Assembly (NCBI GenBank): GCA_937894585.1
Contig: CALBGO010000106.1
Span: 1-14,238 of the forward strand
DNA: 14,238 nucleotides
Reading direction: 5' to 3'
Source: an uncultured Eubacterium sp.
GTDB taxonomy: Bacteria > Bacillota > Clostridia > Peptostreptococcales > Anaerovoracaceae
A model generated the notes under the pieces. It did no database searches. It saw nothing but the letters and a program-made list of their open reading frames with translations, and had not been told where the DNA came from. Every line of letters starts with the position of its first letter. Positions within the stretch are counted from its first letter, which is position 1. Made by a program: the position numbers and the translations under genes. Shown here one piece after another: positions 1 through 6,846 of the stretch.

Positions 1-45
1 TTTTTTGGTTTATATAACAATTTAAATTTTTTAATTATGTTTTTA

Positions 46-73
46 TTGACAATTTTTATTGTGATGATATAAT
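46..73 (+). promoter_or_regulatory. Sigma-A promoter of the NSS transporter gene
   Basis: A perfect -35 TTGACA (46-51) and a perfect -10 TATAAT (68-73) are separated by 16 bases, with TGA just before the -10 giving an extended -10 element. The surrounding 1-45 stretch is very AT-rich and could act as an UP element. Transcription would start near 80, leaving a leader of about 75 bases. The leader carries an inverted repeat, GGCACA (98-103) and TGTGCC (114-119), which could be a small hairpin or an operator. Confidence 0.85.
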
Positions 74-154
74 AAGTTATGCTTTTTTTAATTTTACGGC
101 ACATAGTTCATGGTGTGCCATATGCGTATTACTGATTAGGAGGACCTTATTCAC

Positions 155-1552
155 ATGGAACATCATCACGAAAAAGGCCAGTGGGGCAGCAGTTTCGGAT
201 TTCTGATGGCTGCAATCGGCTCTGCGGTAGGCCTCGGAAACCTTTGGGGTTTCCCTTACAAAATGGGCATGAACGGCGGTTTCGCCTTTCTGCTTCTTTA
301 TCTGATTTTAGTTGTTTTCGTCGGATATGTCATCTGCCTCGGAGAACTGTCTCTGGGAAGACATTTCGGCAAAGGCGTTGTGGGCGCATATGAATCTCTG
401 AGCAAAAAATATGCGTTTATCGGCTGGTTCGGCTGGATTTCTCCGCTGCTGATTATCGGCTTCTACTGTATGCTGGGCGGCTACTGTCTGAAATATGCTT
501 TCGCTAACTTAGGTGACTTTTTCGGCGCAGGTTTTGGCGTCGGCGGTCAGGAAAGCGCTGCATTCTTCCAGTCTTTCTATACCGACCAGCTGAGCAGTTC
601 TGTTTATACACTGATTTTCGTTCTGCTGACTGTACTGATTGTAAGAGGCGGCGTATCTTCCGGTATCGAAAGATTTACCAAAGTTGCTATGCCTGCTCTT
701 TTCGTTTCTCTGGTAATCGTCATCATCAGAAGCGTAACACTGCCCGGTGCGGAAGCCGGTCTTGAATTCATTTTCAAGCCAAACTGGGAAGTATTCCAGG
801 GTCCCGGATTCATCAATGTTCTTGCTGCCGCCGGCGGTCAGATGTTCTTTTCACTGTCGCTGGGTATGGGTATCACCGTTACCTATGGTTCTTATATGAA
901 AAAAGATGCCAATCTGGAAAGAAGCGCACTGATTATCCCGTTTGCAGATACCGTAATTGCGGTTATGGCTTCCCTGGCAATTATGCCGGCAGTTTTTGCT
1001 ACAGGTCAGGAACCTGCGCAGGGCCCGGGACTGCTGTTCGTAACACTGCAGTCCGTATTCTCCGCAATGGGAAAATTCGGACCGATCTTCGGATTTATCT
1101 TCTATATGCTGGTATTCATCGCCGCCATCACATCTTCCATCGCACTGCTGGAAGCAATCTGCTCCACAGTCATGGACAAGAGAGCTGAAAAAGGCAAGCC
1201 GATGAACAGAAAGTCCGTTGTAAATCTGATCGGACTGATTGTATGCTTAGAAGGCGTTTTCGTAGCACTGGACGGACTTGGCGAAAACGGATTCCCGCAT
1301 ATTTTCGGACTGGACACCTGGCTGGACACCTTTGACCTGATTTCCGAAGGTATTCTGATGCCGCTGGGCGCATGCTATATGGCAATCATCCTTCCGACAG
1401 AACTGGTGGACAAAGAAGTTACACTGAACAACAACAAATTCAGAACACAGAAGTTCTTCGATTTCTGCATCAAGTTCTGCGCGCCGCTGCTGATGGTGCT
1501 GGTACTTCTGGGACAGATCGACACCTTCTTCGGACTGGAAATTTTCTCATAA
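155..1552 (+). CDS. NSS-family sodium-dependent transporter
   Basis: This is a 465-residue integral membrane protein of the neurotransmitter:sodium symporter (SNF) family, which takes up amino acids or related small molecules with Na+. The family signature is in the first helix: the GSAVGLGN stretch (residues 22-29) followed by FPY (33-35) and NGG (40-42), matching the unwound Na+/substrate-binding TM1 of LeuT. About eleven hydrophobic segments can be traced and the length is typical of bacterial members. The start is set by AGGAGG at 138-143, 11 bases before the ATG. The N-terminus carries a short His run (HHH, 3-5). Residue 32 is Gly where LeuT and most family members have the gate arginine (R30 in LeuT). 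It is a monocistronic unit with its own promoter and terminator. The substrate cannot be read from the sequence. Confidence 0.93.
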   Translation: MEHHHEKGQWGSSFGFLMAAIGSAVGLGNLWGFPYKMGMNGGFAFLLLYLILVVFVGYVICLGELSLGRHFGKGVVGAYESLSKKYAFIGWFGWISPLLIIGFYCMLGGYCLKYAFANLGDFFGAGFGVGGQESAAFFQSFYTDQLSSSVYTLIFVLLTVLIVRGGVSSGIERFTKVAMPALFVSLVIVIIRSVTLPGAEAGLEFIFKPNWEVFQGPGFINVLAAAGGQMFFSLSLGMGITVTYGSYMKKDANLERSALIIPFADTVIAVMASLAIMPAVFATGQEPAQGPGLLFVTLQSVFSAMGKFGPIFGFIFYMLVFIAAITSSIALLEAICSTVMDKRAEKGKPMNRKSVVNLIGLIVCLEGVFVALDGLGENGFPHIFGLDTWLDTFDLISEGILMPLGACYMAIILPTELVDKEVTLNNNKFRTQKFFDFCIKFCAPLLMVLVLLGQIDTFFGLEIFS

Positions 1553-1610
1553 GCTTTTGACGGAAAAAGCTGCTTTGCCGCCGTATACAACTGCGGCTGC
1601 CTAAAAAAAC

Positions 1611-1672
1611 AAAAGACATAATTCTTCGCTTCGTACAAGCTTATCTGCAAAGCGGAAATTATGTCTTTTTAT
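1611..1672. terminator. Bidirectional intrinsic terminator between the NSS gene and bofA
   Basis: A 13-base perfect inverted repeat has arms at 1611-1623 (AAAAGACATAATT) and 1657-1669 (AATTATGTCTTTT). The stem continues inward with TTCGCTT against AAGCGGA, including one wobble pair. A T-run follows on both strands, so it can end the + strand transporter transcript and the - strand bofA transcript, whose stop codon is at 1681-1683. A smaller hairpin (AGCTTTT and AAAAGCT) lies just after the transporter stop codon. Confidence 0.85.
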
Positions 1673-1680
1673 ATTTAAAA

Positions 1681-1941
1681 TCAGTTACACAAAAGGAGCA
1701 GCATAACCACACCGGGTATTCCTAAAACTCCGACAGTCACAGCATTTACAGCATTTATCGGTATCATAATTCCGAAGTGCACTCCGATATAATTGATGAT
1801 TATAATCAGTACGCCTCCGAGAATACTGTTCACCAAAAGTCTGAGAAGCACCTTCAGCGGAACCAGCAGCGCTTTCCCCAGTAAAAATATCAGAATCAGT
1901 GCGCCTCCAAAAGTAAGAAACACGCTCAGTTCAGTTCCCAT
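1681..1941 (-). CDS. bofA: BofA-family protein (pro-sigma-K processing inhibitor family)
   Basis: This is an 86-residue hydrophobic protein. In Bacillus subtilis BofA (87 residues) is a mother-cell membrane protein that holds the SpoIVFB protease inactive until pro-sigma-K processing is needed. Two or three membrane segments are visible, and the C-terminal half carries the family's GVLGIPGV stretch. The reading frame is open upstream to 2019, but the ATG at 1941 is preferred: GGAGGGG lies 8 bases before it and it gives the family length. In B. subtilis bofA follows recR and yaaL on the same strand; here a reversed DUF2508 gene and a PadR remnant intervene. Family members also occur in bacteria that may not sporulate, so the sporulation role is inferred from the family. 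Confidence 0.8.
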   Translation of the reverse strand: MGTELSVFLTFGGALILIFLLGKALLVPLKVLLRLLVNSILGGVLIIIINYIGVHFGIMIPINAVNAVTVGVLGIPGVVMLLLLCN

Positions 1942-2036
1942 ATCCGTCCCCTCCGTCGAAATCATTTTGATACTTGTATAAAATATGCCGAAGTGGAATA
2001 AAATAGAATTAAATAACAAGGAAGGTTGTGATTCTA

Positions 2037-2228
2037 TTGAAAAAAGAAGAGAATGTCATGCTGTCATATATAAAGACCGCTCGCAGAGATCTTGAGCTTG
2101 CGACCAATCGTTTCAACGAACTGACTGATGATGCCGCCATCGACTATGCCTCCTATAATCTGATGGCAGCAAGAGCAAAATATGCATATCTGATGCGCCT
2201 TGCAAAAGAAGAAGGCCTTACTGTCTGA
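2037..2228 (+). CDS. DUF2508 (YaaL-like) small protein, inverted relative to its usual neighbours
   Basis: This is a 63-residue charged protein of unknown function. The pattern of a KKEE start, a helical middle and a C-terminal block (AARAKYAYLMRLAKEEG) resembles the DUF2508/YaaL family, which normally lies between recR and bofA on the same strand. The TTG at 2037 is the likeliest start, since AAGGAAGG at 2018-2025 is 11 bases upstream; a GTG at 2028 (66 residues) and an ATG at 2058 are alternatives. It points away from bofA, and the two start regions are only about 95 bases apart. It reads toward the 3' end of the PadR remnant, with a terminator between them. The orientation is unusual and suggests a local inversion or re-insertion. 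No function is claimed. Confidence 0.7.
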   Translation: MKKEENVMLSYIKTARRDLELATNRFNELTDDAAIDYASYNLMAARAKYAYLMRLAKEEGLTV

Positions 2229-2301
2229 TCCGTTGTTGATAAGCGATGTACTCCCGCCGGTTATCGCGACCGGTTTTGAAAAACGATTCTCCGCATACAC
2301 A

Positions 2302-2345
2302 AAAACAGGCGTCAAAGGACAATCCGAATCCTGCGCCTGTTTTAT
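2302..2345. terminator. Bidirectional terminator between the DUF2508 gene and the PadR remnant
   Basis: A perfect 10-base stem has arms AAAACAGGCG (2302-2311) and CGCCTGTTTT (2334-2343), with an inner AGGA/TCCT pairing in the loop. Runs of T on the + strand and of A on the left arm suit termination in both directions. A weaker hairpin (CCGGT 2257-2261, ACCGG 2269-2273, then TTTT) sits closer to the DUF2508 stop codon and may serve that gene first. Confidence 0.75.
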
Positions 2346-2402
2346 CGAAATGATAATTCTTTACACCCTTTACCCCAAAAACTCGCTCTATACTGCGCGG
2401 CG

Positions 2403-2810
2403 CTAATATGCGCCGCCGTAATCCCACTCTTCCCGAGGAATTTTAAGTTTCTCTTTTTTCCCTGCGTTTCTTTCTTTCTCCGCCTTCATATCTCTTCCTG
2501 AAGGGTTCTCCATCGTATCCGCAGCAGTTTCTGCCTTGCTTTCTTCTCTCTTTCCGTTGCTTCCGGGCGGATCTTTGCGTTCCCCTTCGAAGTGAAAAAA
2601 ACTACTGCCGTCCTCTACCAGCAGGTTCAGACGGGTATATTCCTCCCTGAGAAGTTCGCTTCCCAGTTCTGTAATTTTATAAATTTTACGGCGGTTTTCT
2701 TCAGCCACCTGTGTGATTATACCCTCGTTTTCAAAGCGGCTTAACAGCGAATACAAAGTTCCCGCACCGATGACAACTCTGCCGCCGTACACTGCCGGCT
2801 TATGTATCAA
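2403..2810 (-). pseudogene. PadR-type transcriptional regulator remnant, N-terminus missing
   Basis: Residues 9-70 (GGRVVIGAGTLYSLLSRFENE and on through RRKIYKITELG) match the second half of a PadR winged-helix domain: the recognition-helix region, the wing and the start of the dimerisation helix. The first 45 or so residues of a normal PadR protein are absent. The frame meets a TAA about 55 bases upstream of the nominal TTG start, and recR ends only 56 bases before that start, so there is no room for the missing part. After the domain comes a hydrophilic, Lys/Glu-rich tail of about 65 residues, which is unusual for the family. No clear ribosome binding site precedes the start. A degenerate gene is the best reading; a short expressed protein cannot be excluded. 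Confidence 0.65.
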
Positions 2811-2865
2811 AGAACCAACAAATTTCAGCTTAAAGCAGCAGGTTTATATGATACAAATCTCTTTG

Positions 2866-3465
2866 CTACAGCTCTCTTCTGCCCTCCATCGCTTTCAAAA
2901 GCGTCACTTCATCGGCATATTCCAAATCGCCGCCTACCGGAATTCCGTTAGCAATTCTGCTGACTTTAATCCCCGACGGCTTGATCAGACGGGCAATATA
3001 CATTGCGGTCGCTTCCCCTTCAATATTGGGATTGGTTGCAAGAATCAGCTCTTTTACCCTGCTGTTCTGAAGTCTTACAATCAGCTGCTTCAGATTGATA
3101 TCTTCGGGACCGATTCCGTCCATGGGAGAAATCGCACCGTGAAGCACATGATAAAGTCCGTCAAATTCTTTAATCCGCTCCATCGCCATCACATCCCGCG
3201 GATTTTCCACCACACAAATCACATCTTGTCTGCGGTTTTGATCCGTACAGATGCCGCATGGGTCACGATCGGTCAGATTGCCGCAGACGGAACAGTATTT
3301 CATCGTCTGTTTTGCTTCCGTAATAGCCTGCGCCAATGCACCGGCCTCTTTATCATCTAACGAAAGAATATGAAATGCCAGTCTCTGCGCGGTTTTTCCG
3401 CCGATTCCCGGAAGCTTGGACAATTCATTAATCAATTTTCCGAGAGGTTTAGGATACTGTCTCAT
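2866..3465 (-). CDS. recR: Recombination mediator protein RecR
   Basis: This 199-residue protein is full length for RecR, which works with RecO and RecF to load RecA at single-strand gaps during DNA repair. A helix-hairpin-helix motif covers residues 18-32 (LPGIGGKTAQRLAFH). A four-cysteine zinc finger follows (C58, C61, C70, C73), then a Toprim domain from about 81 to 176 (VICVVENPRD, with later TNPNIEGEATA). The ATG overlaps the TAA of ebfC by one base (TAATG), so the two are translationally coupled, and only a weak Shine-Dalgarno sequence is visible inside the ebfC end. It belongs to the dnaX-ebfC-recR unit. No terminator was seen directly after it, so transcription may run into the PadR remnant. 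Confidence 0.97.
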   Translation of the reverse strand: MRQYPKPLGKLINELSKLPGIGGKTAQRLAFHILSLDDKEAGALAQAITEAKQTMKYCSVCGNLTDRDPCGICTDQNRRQDVICVVENPRDVMAMERIKEFDGLYHVLHGAISPMDGIGPEDINLKQLIVRLQNSRVKELILATNPNIEGEATAMYIARLIKPSGIKVSRIANGIPVGGDLEYADEVTLLKAMEGRREL

Positions 3466-3824
3466 TACATCAGTCCCGGAATATTCAGACCGCCGGTCAG
3501 TTTTCCCATTTCAGCGCTGGAGATTTCGTCAATCTGACGCATACCTTCATTAACTGCCGCCATAACCAAATCCTGCAGCATTTCCACATCGTCAGGATCC
3601 ACTACATCTTTGTCCAGCGTCAGGCTGACAATTTCTTTCTTACCGTTAACGGTTACACTTACTGCACCGCCGCCAGAAGTCGTTGTAATTTCTTTTTCCT
3701 CAAGTTCTGCCTGCATCTGCTCCATCTGGCGCTGCATCTGCTGCATCTGCGCAAGCTGTTTCTGCATATTGCCTGCACCGCCGCCAACTTTAGGTTTCTT
3801 ACCTGCTCTCATACCTTTTCCCAT
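3465..3824 (-). CDS. ebfC: YbaB/EbfC-family nucleoid-associated protein
   Basis: This 119-residue protein belongs to the YbaB/EbfC family of small dimeric DNA-binding proteins found next to dnaX and recR (YaaK in B. subtilis). The N-terminus is basic and glycine-rich, and a long Gln/Met-rich amphipathic helix follows (about residues 20-45). The conserved beta-sheet core comes next (GGGAVSVTVNGKKEIVSLTL), then a helix and the NIPGL C-terminus. The ATG is preceded by GAGG with an 8-base spacer. It lies 21 bases after dnaX and overlaps recR by one base, which supports co-transcription. Its exact job in recombination or nucleoid structure is not settled for the family. Confidence 0.95.
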   Translation of the reverse strand: MGKGMRAGKKPKVGGGAGNMQKQLAQMQQMQRQMEQMQAELEEKEITTTSGGGAVSVTVNGKKEIVSLTLDKDVVDPDDVEMLQDLVMAAVNEGMRQIDEISSAEMGKLTGGLNIPGLM

Positions 3825-3845
3825 AATTAAATCCTCACTTCTCTT

Positions 3846-5609
3846 CTATTTCTTCCATTCGACTTTCACATCTATTCCCAGGCTGCTGCTGAGTCTGTCG
3901 GCAAGAGCCTGCGCATCTTCATCTGCAGAGCCGGTTTCGTCCGCCTGATCCTCGGTTTTGCAAACCAGCTTCAAATGTTTCCCGGTTATCTTCTCCATCA
4001 GTCTGCATATCTGCTGCTGATTGGTCTCCACATAATTCTTTGTAAAGTCATTCTGGGCAATGACTTTGAACTGGGTATCATTAATGCCGGCAAGATATGC
4101 ACCGGCACGAATCAGATTAAAACTGCCCTTGATGTCTTCGCCTTCTTCAAAAATTCTGCCCCAGATTTCATCCAGGTCATAGTCTGTGCGGGGCATTTGA
4201 CCTCCGCTCTGTCCGGGCTGCCCGAACTGCCCGCTCGGCACATTCTGTCCGAAACCGCTTCCGCCTGGCTCCCCCGCAGCTCCCGCTTCCGCAAAACTCT
4301 CAAAGCCGCCTGAAAATACGACATCCTGCCCGGCTGCCCGCATTTCTTCGGGAACGCCCTGCCCCATTATTTCACTTTGCGGCATTCCATGCATCTGTCC
4401 CGAATCTGCTGGCGGCATATCAAAAGGCGGCTGCTCTCTGCGAACTGCTGCGGCAGCCTGACGAGGTCTTGCAGACACTGTCTGCTGCACCTGACGCACA
4501 CCGTTTTTCCCAAGGGGCGCAGCCTCTGTCAGCCCGCAGGCAATGGTTACAATGGCAAGCTCAAGCAAAATTCTCGGCTGCGTGGAATATCTGGCATCGT
4601 TTATCGTTCTCGACAGGGTGACAATACCGTTGTTGATTTCGTCCAGAGAAATCCGGCTGCTCTGATCCCTGAGTTTTTCTATATTTTCCGAAGACATATT
4701 GAGCATATCTTCCGCATTCTTTATATACTTGGTGATCAGCAGATTCCGGTAATGGCTCATCCAGTCCTTCATCAGCTGCTTCACATCTTTGCCCTCCTGC
4801 AAAGCCGTATCCAGCGCTACCAGTGCGCCTGCCGCATCGTGCAAAGCAGTTCTTTCCGTCAGATTGATAAAAAACTCTTCGGAAACAGTTCCCAGAAATT
4901 CCAAAATCACATCTCTGTCCAGCTTCTTATCTCCGCCGGACAGACACTGGTCCAGAATACTCAGACCATCTCTGACAGAACCGTCGGCATTTGCCGCAAG
5001 CAGCCTCAGCGCACCATCTGTAATTTCGATGCCCTTTTCTCTGCAGATTCTCCCCATATGCTCGATAAGAATCCGCTCAGGCACACGCTTAAAATCAAGG
5101 CGCATACATCTGGACAAAATCGTCTGCGGCAGTTTCTGCGGATCGGTGGTCGCCAGAATAAACATTACATTTTCCGGCGGTTCCTCCAAAGTCTTTAAAA
5201 GCGCATTGAAAGCCCCGGTGGAAAGCATATGAACTTCGTCTATGATATAGACCTTTTTTCTTCCCACAGCAGGCGGATACTTGACACTCTCCCGAAGCTC
5301 ACGAATATTATCCACACCGTTATTGGACGCTGCATCAATTTCAATAACATCCATAAAAGTGCCTTCTTTGATGGACATACAGTTGGCGCAGCGGCCGCAT
5401 GGCCGTTCTCCGTCCGAAAGGCAGTTGACAGCCTTTGCAAGAATCCTCGCCGTTGTTGTCTTTCCCGTACCTCTGGTTCCGCAGAAAAGGTAAGCGTGGC
5501 TGACAGTTTCCGTCTCTATCTGGTTTTTCAGTATTCTTACAATATGATCCTGTCCGATGACCTCGGAAAATATCTCCGGGCGCTCCGCCCGATACAGCGC
5601 TGTATACAT
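3846..5609 (-). CDS. dnaX: DNA polymerase III subunit gamma/tau
   Basis: This is the 587-residue clamp-loader ATPase of DNA polymerase III. Visible motifs are Walker A GTRGTGKT (44-51), four zinc cysteines (C63, C71, C74, C77), Walker B IIDE (122-125), the sensor stretch ATTD and the SRC motif (166-168). After the ATPase and collar comes a Pro/Gly/Gln-rich linker of roughly 130 residues, then a C-terminal domain starting near YDLDEIWGRI. The open frame runs on to 5813, but the ATG at 5609 is the start: GGAGG sits 7 bases before it, the protein begins with the family's YxALYR(x)xRP pattern, and the extra upstream part would lie inside the SRP RNA. It is the first gene of dnaX-ebfC-recR. No separate promoter was found, so transcription may partly come through the SRP RNA terminator. 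Confidence 0.97.
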   Translation of the reverse strand: MYTALYRAERPEIFSEVIGQDHIVRILKNQIETETVSHAYLFCGTRGTGKTTTARILAKAVNCLSDGERPCGRCANCMSIKEGTFMDVIEIDAASNNGVDNIRELRESVKYPPAVGRKKVYIIDEVHMLSTGAFNALLKTLEEPPENVMFILATTDPQKLPQTILSRCMRLDFKRVPERILIEHMGRICREKGIEITDGALRLLAANADGSVRDGLSILDQCLSGGDKKLDRDVILEFLGTVSEEFFINLTERTALHDAAGALVALDTALQEGKDVKQLMKDWMSHYRNLLITKYIKNAEDMLNMSSENIEKLRDQSSRISLDEINNGIVTLSRTINDARYSTQPRILLELAIVTIACGLTEAAPLGKNGVRQVQQTVSARPRQAAAAVRREQPPFDMPPADSGQMHGMPQSEIMGQGVPEEMRAAGQDVVFSGGFESFAEAGAAGEPGGSGFGQNVPSGQFGQPGQSGGQMPRTDYDLDEIWGRIFEEGEDIKGSFNLIRAGAYLAGINDTQFKVIAQNDFTKNYVETNQQQICRLMEKITGKHLKLVCKTEDQADETGSADEDAQALADRLSSSLGIDVKVEWKK

Positions 5610-5696
5610 CTTGCGGCCTCCAAAGCTGAAACTTCTGCAAAAGACTTCCCGTATACCGCTTTCACACAGTCTCCGGGGACATTCTTTTATCCTGAC

Positions 5697-5858
5697 AAAA
5701 AAATTTGCCCTTTTATAGCTCCGCAGGCGTTGGAGAAGGCTGATCTGCGGCACATAAGAACTTCCGCTTATTGCTGCTTCCTTCCGGACCTGACAAGGTT
5801 CACGGCATCTCATTGCGCAGGACCCAAACCATACCAGGCGAAGCTATAAAAGGGCAAA
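5697..5858 (-). ncRNA. ffs: Signal recognition particle RNA (bacterial small type)
   Basis: The - strand carries the near-universal SRP RNA apical core CAGGTCCGGAAGGAAGCAGC (5773-5792), preceded by TTGT, which binds the Ffh M domain. The ends pair perfectly over 17 bases: TTTGCCCTTTTATAGCT (5858-5842) with its complement at 5720-5704. The helix continues for four more pairs including a wobble. Seven Ts (5703-5697) follow and act as a terminator. No Alu-domain signature was recognised, so this is the small type, although about 160 bases is longer than E. coli 4.5S RNA. Placement just upstream of dnaX matches Bacillota such as B. subtilis (scr). The exact 5' end is inferred from the helix; the promoter suggests a primary transcript about 27 bases longer that would be processed. 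Confidence 0.93.
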
Positions 5859-5891
5859 TATTGATTCTGATTAGAATTTGTCGTACAAGTT

Positions 5892-5920
5892 ATTATATGT
5901 TTTTTTCGCTGTAATGTCAA
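5892..5920 (-). promoter_or_regulatory. Consensus sigma-A promoter of the SRP RNA
   Basis: On the - strand there is a perfect -35 TTGACA (5920-5915), a 17-base spacer and a perfect -10 TATAAT (5897-5892). Transcription would begin near 5885. This is the strongest promoter shape in the window, as expected for an abundant stable RNA. The TGA stop codon of the upstream peptidase (5919-5917) is part of the TTGACA box. Confidence 0.9.
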
Positions 5921-6846
5921 GCAATATAACGCTCCATGACGGATTTGACCTTTTCGGAAGCATCGTACTTGTATATCATATCGATAAAATCTTTTCCCGT
6001 CGCTTCTTTCAGACAGTAAGTTTTATAATACTCCCGCATCATAGCAAAGAACCTGTCGTCCCCCATGGCTCTGCGCAGCTCGAAGAAAAACTGTGCGCCC
6101 TGTTCGTACACAGCCATGTCATATTCATAATCGTCATCGGAAGAATAGGCTTCATAAGGTTTATTGATTTTACTTGGCTTTTCCGTCAGCATTTCAGAAA
6201 CATCTTCTTCAGAATCCCACCACAGATAAACCTCCTGACCGGTTTCTTTTTCCTGAATTTCAATGGCTCGTTTCAAAGCCGGCGGCCGAGCCAGTCCGTA
6301 AATTCCGTTTTCACAATAATTTGCAAAGCTTTCGTCAAGCCAGGGTTCTGTGTACTGATTGTTTCCCACAGCGGCATAAAACCATTGATGCGCCGTTTCG
6401 TGGGCGACTAAAAGGCACAGCTGAGGGTTTCCTTCCATGCCCTCCATACCTTTCATAAGACCTTTTGTCGGGTCCACATCGGGAAGTCCGATGAGAATCA
6501 GGCCCGGATATTCCATACCGCCAAAATCCGCGCACTGAATTACATCCAGTTCCTCATAAGGATATTTGCCGAACAGCTCCGAAAACATTGTTACAGATTC
6601 CTTTGCCGATTCCATTGTCAATTCATTGTAGGTATCCATCCAGCTGTAACCCGGATGGCTGAAGGTATAATTGTTGATTCTGATTCCGGAGGCGGTATCC
6701 GTCTGCACTTCCATATGATTCGATGCGATGATAGACATATCCCGCATATTTTTCCCTTCGATTTCCGTTACGCCGTCCTTTGTTGTCTCTTCCCCGCTTG
6801 CCGCTACCAAAATCCTTTGGCGCTTCAAAGCGCACTTTATAGTCAC
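5917..6846 (-). CDS. M1-family metallopeptidase, catalytic C-terminal part of a frameshifted gene
   Basis: This 309-codon frame holds the catalytic half of an M1 (gluzincin) zinc aminopeptidase-like protein. It has HETAH (149-153) and, 18 residues later, the third zinc ligand in WLDESFANY (E172). Upstream is GGMEYPG (109-115), the equivalent of the GxMEN substrate-binding motif. A C-terminal helical part includes YEQGAQFF. True homology begins about residue 12 (ILVAASGEET); the GTG at 6846 has no proper ribosome binding site, so this half is unlikely to be made alone. It continues the frame of the lipoprotein N-terminal part (6623-7417) after a one-base shift at about 6807-6812. The intact gene would span 5917-7417 and give a protein of about 500 residues anchored outside the membrane. 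Either the gene is broken in this strain or there is a sequence error. Confidence 0.85.
   Translation of the reverse strand: MTIKCALKRQRILVAASGEETTKDGVTEIEGKNMRDMSIIASNHMEVQTDTASGIRINNYTFSHPGYSWMDTYNELTMESAKESVTMFSELFGKYPYEELDVIQCADFGGMEYPGLILIGLPDVDPTKGLMKGMEGMEGNPQLCLLVAHETAHQWFYAAVGNNQYTEPWLDESFANYCENGIYGLARPPALKRAIEIQEKETGQEVYLWWDSEEDVSEMLTEKPSKINKPYEAYSSDDDYEYDMAVYEQGAQFFFELRRAMGDDRFFAMMREYYKTYCLKEATGKDFIDMIYKYDASEKVKSVMERYIA

Noticed and set aside
2713..3360. 215-codon + strand frame opposite recR
   Set aside because: It is antisense to a clear recR gene, and its length reflects the codon pattern of the true gene.
4377..5198. 273-codon + strand frame opposite dnaX
   Set aside because: Shadow of dnaX; no ribosome binding site and no recognisable domain.
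5253..5259. In-frame slippery heptamer A AAA AAG in dnaX (codons for R117-K118-K119), as used for the E. coli tau/gamma frameshift
   Set aside because: It lies within the ATPase domain just before Walker B, so a shift here would destroy the protein; it is better explained by lysine codon use. No similar site was noticed near the linker.
5610..5813. Upstream extension of dnaX giving a 655-residue protein
   Set aside because: It would overlap the SRP RNA and has no ribosome binding site, whereas the ATG at 5609 has GGAGG and the normal family N-terminus.
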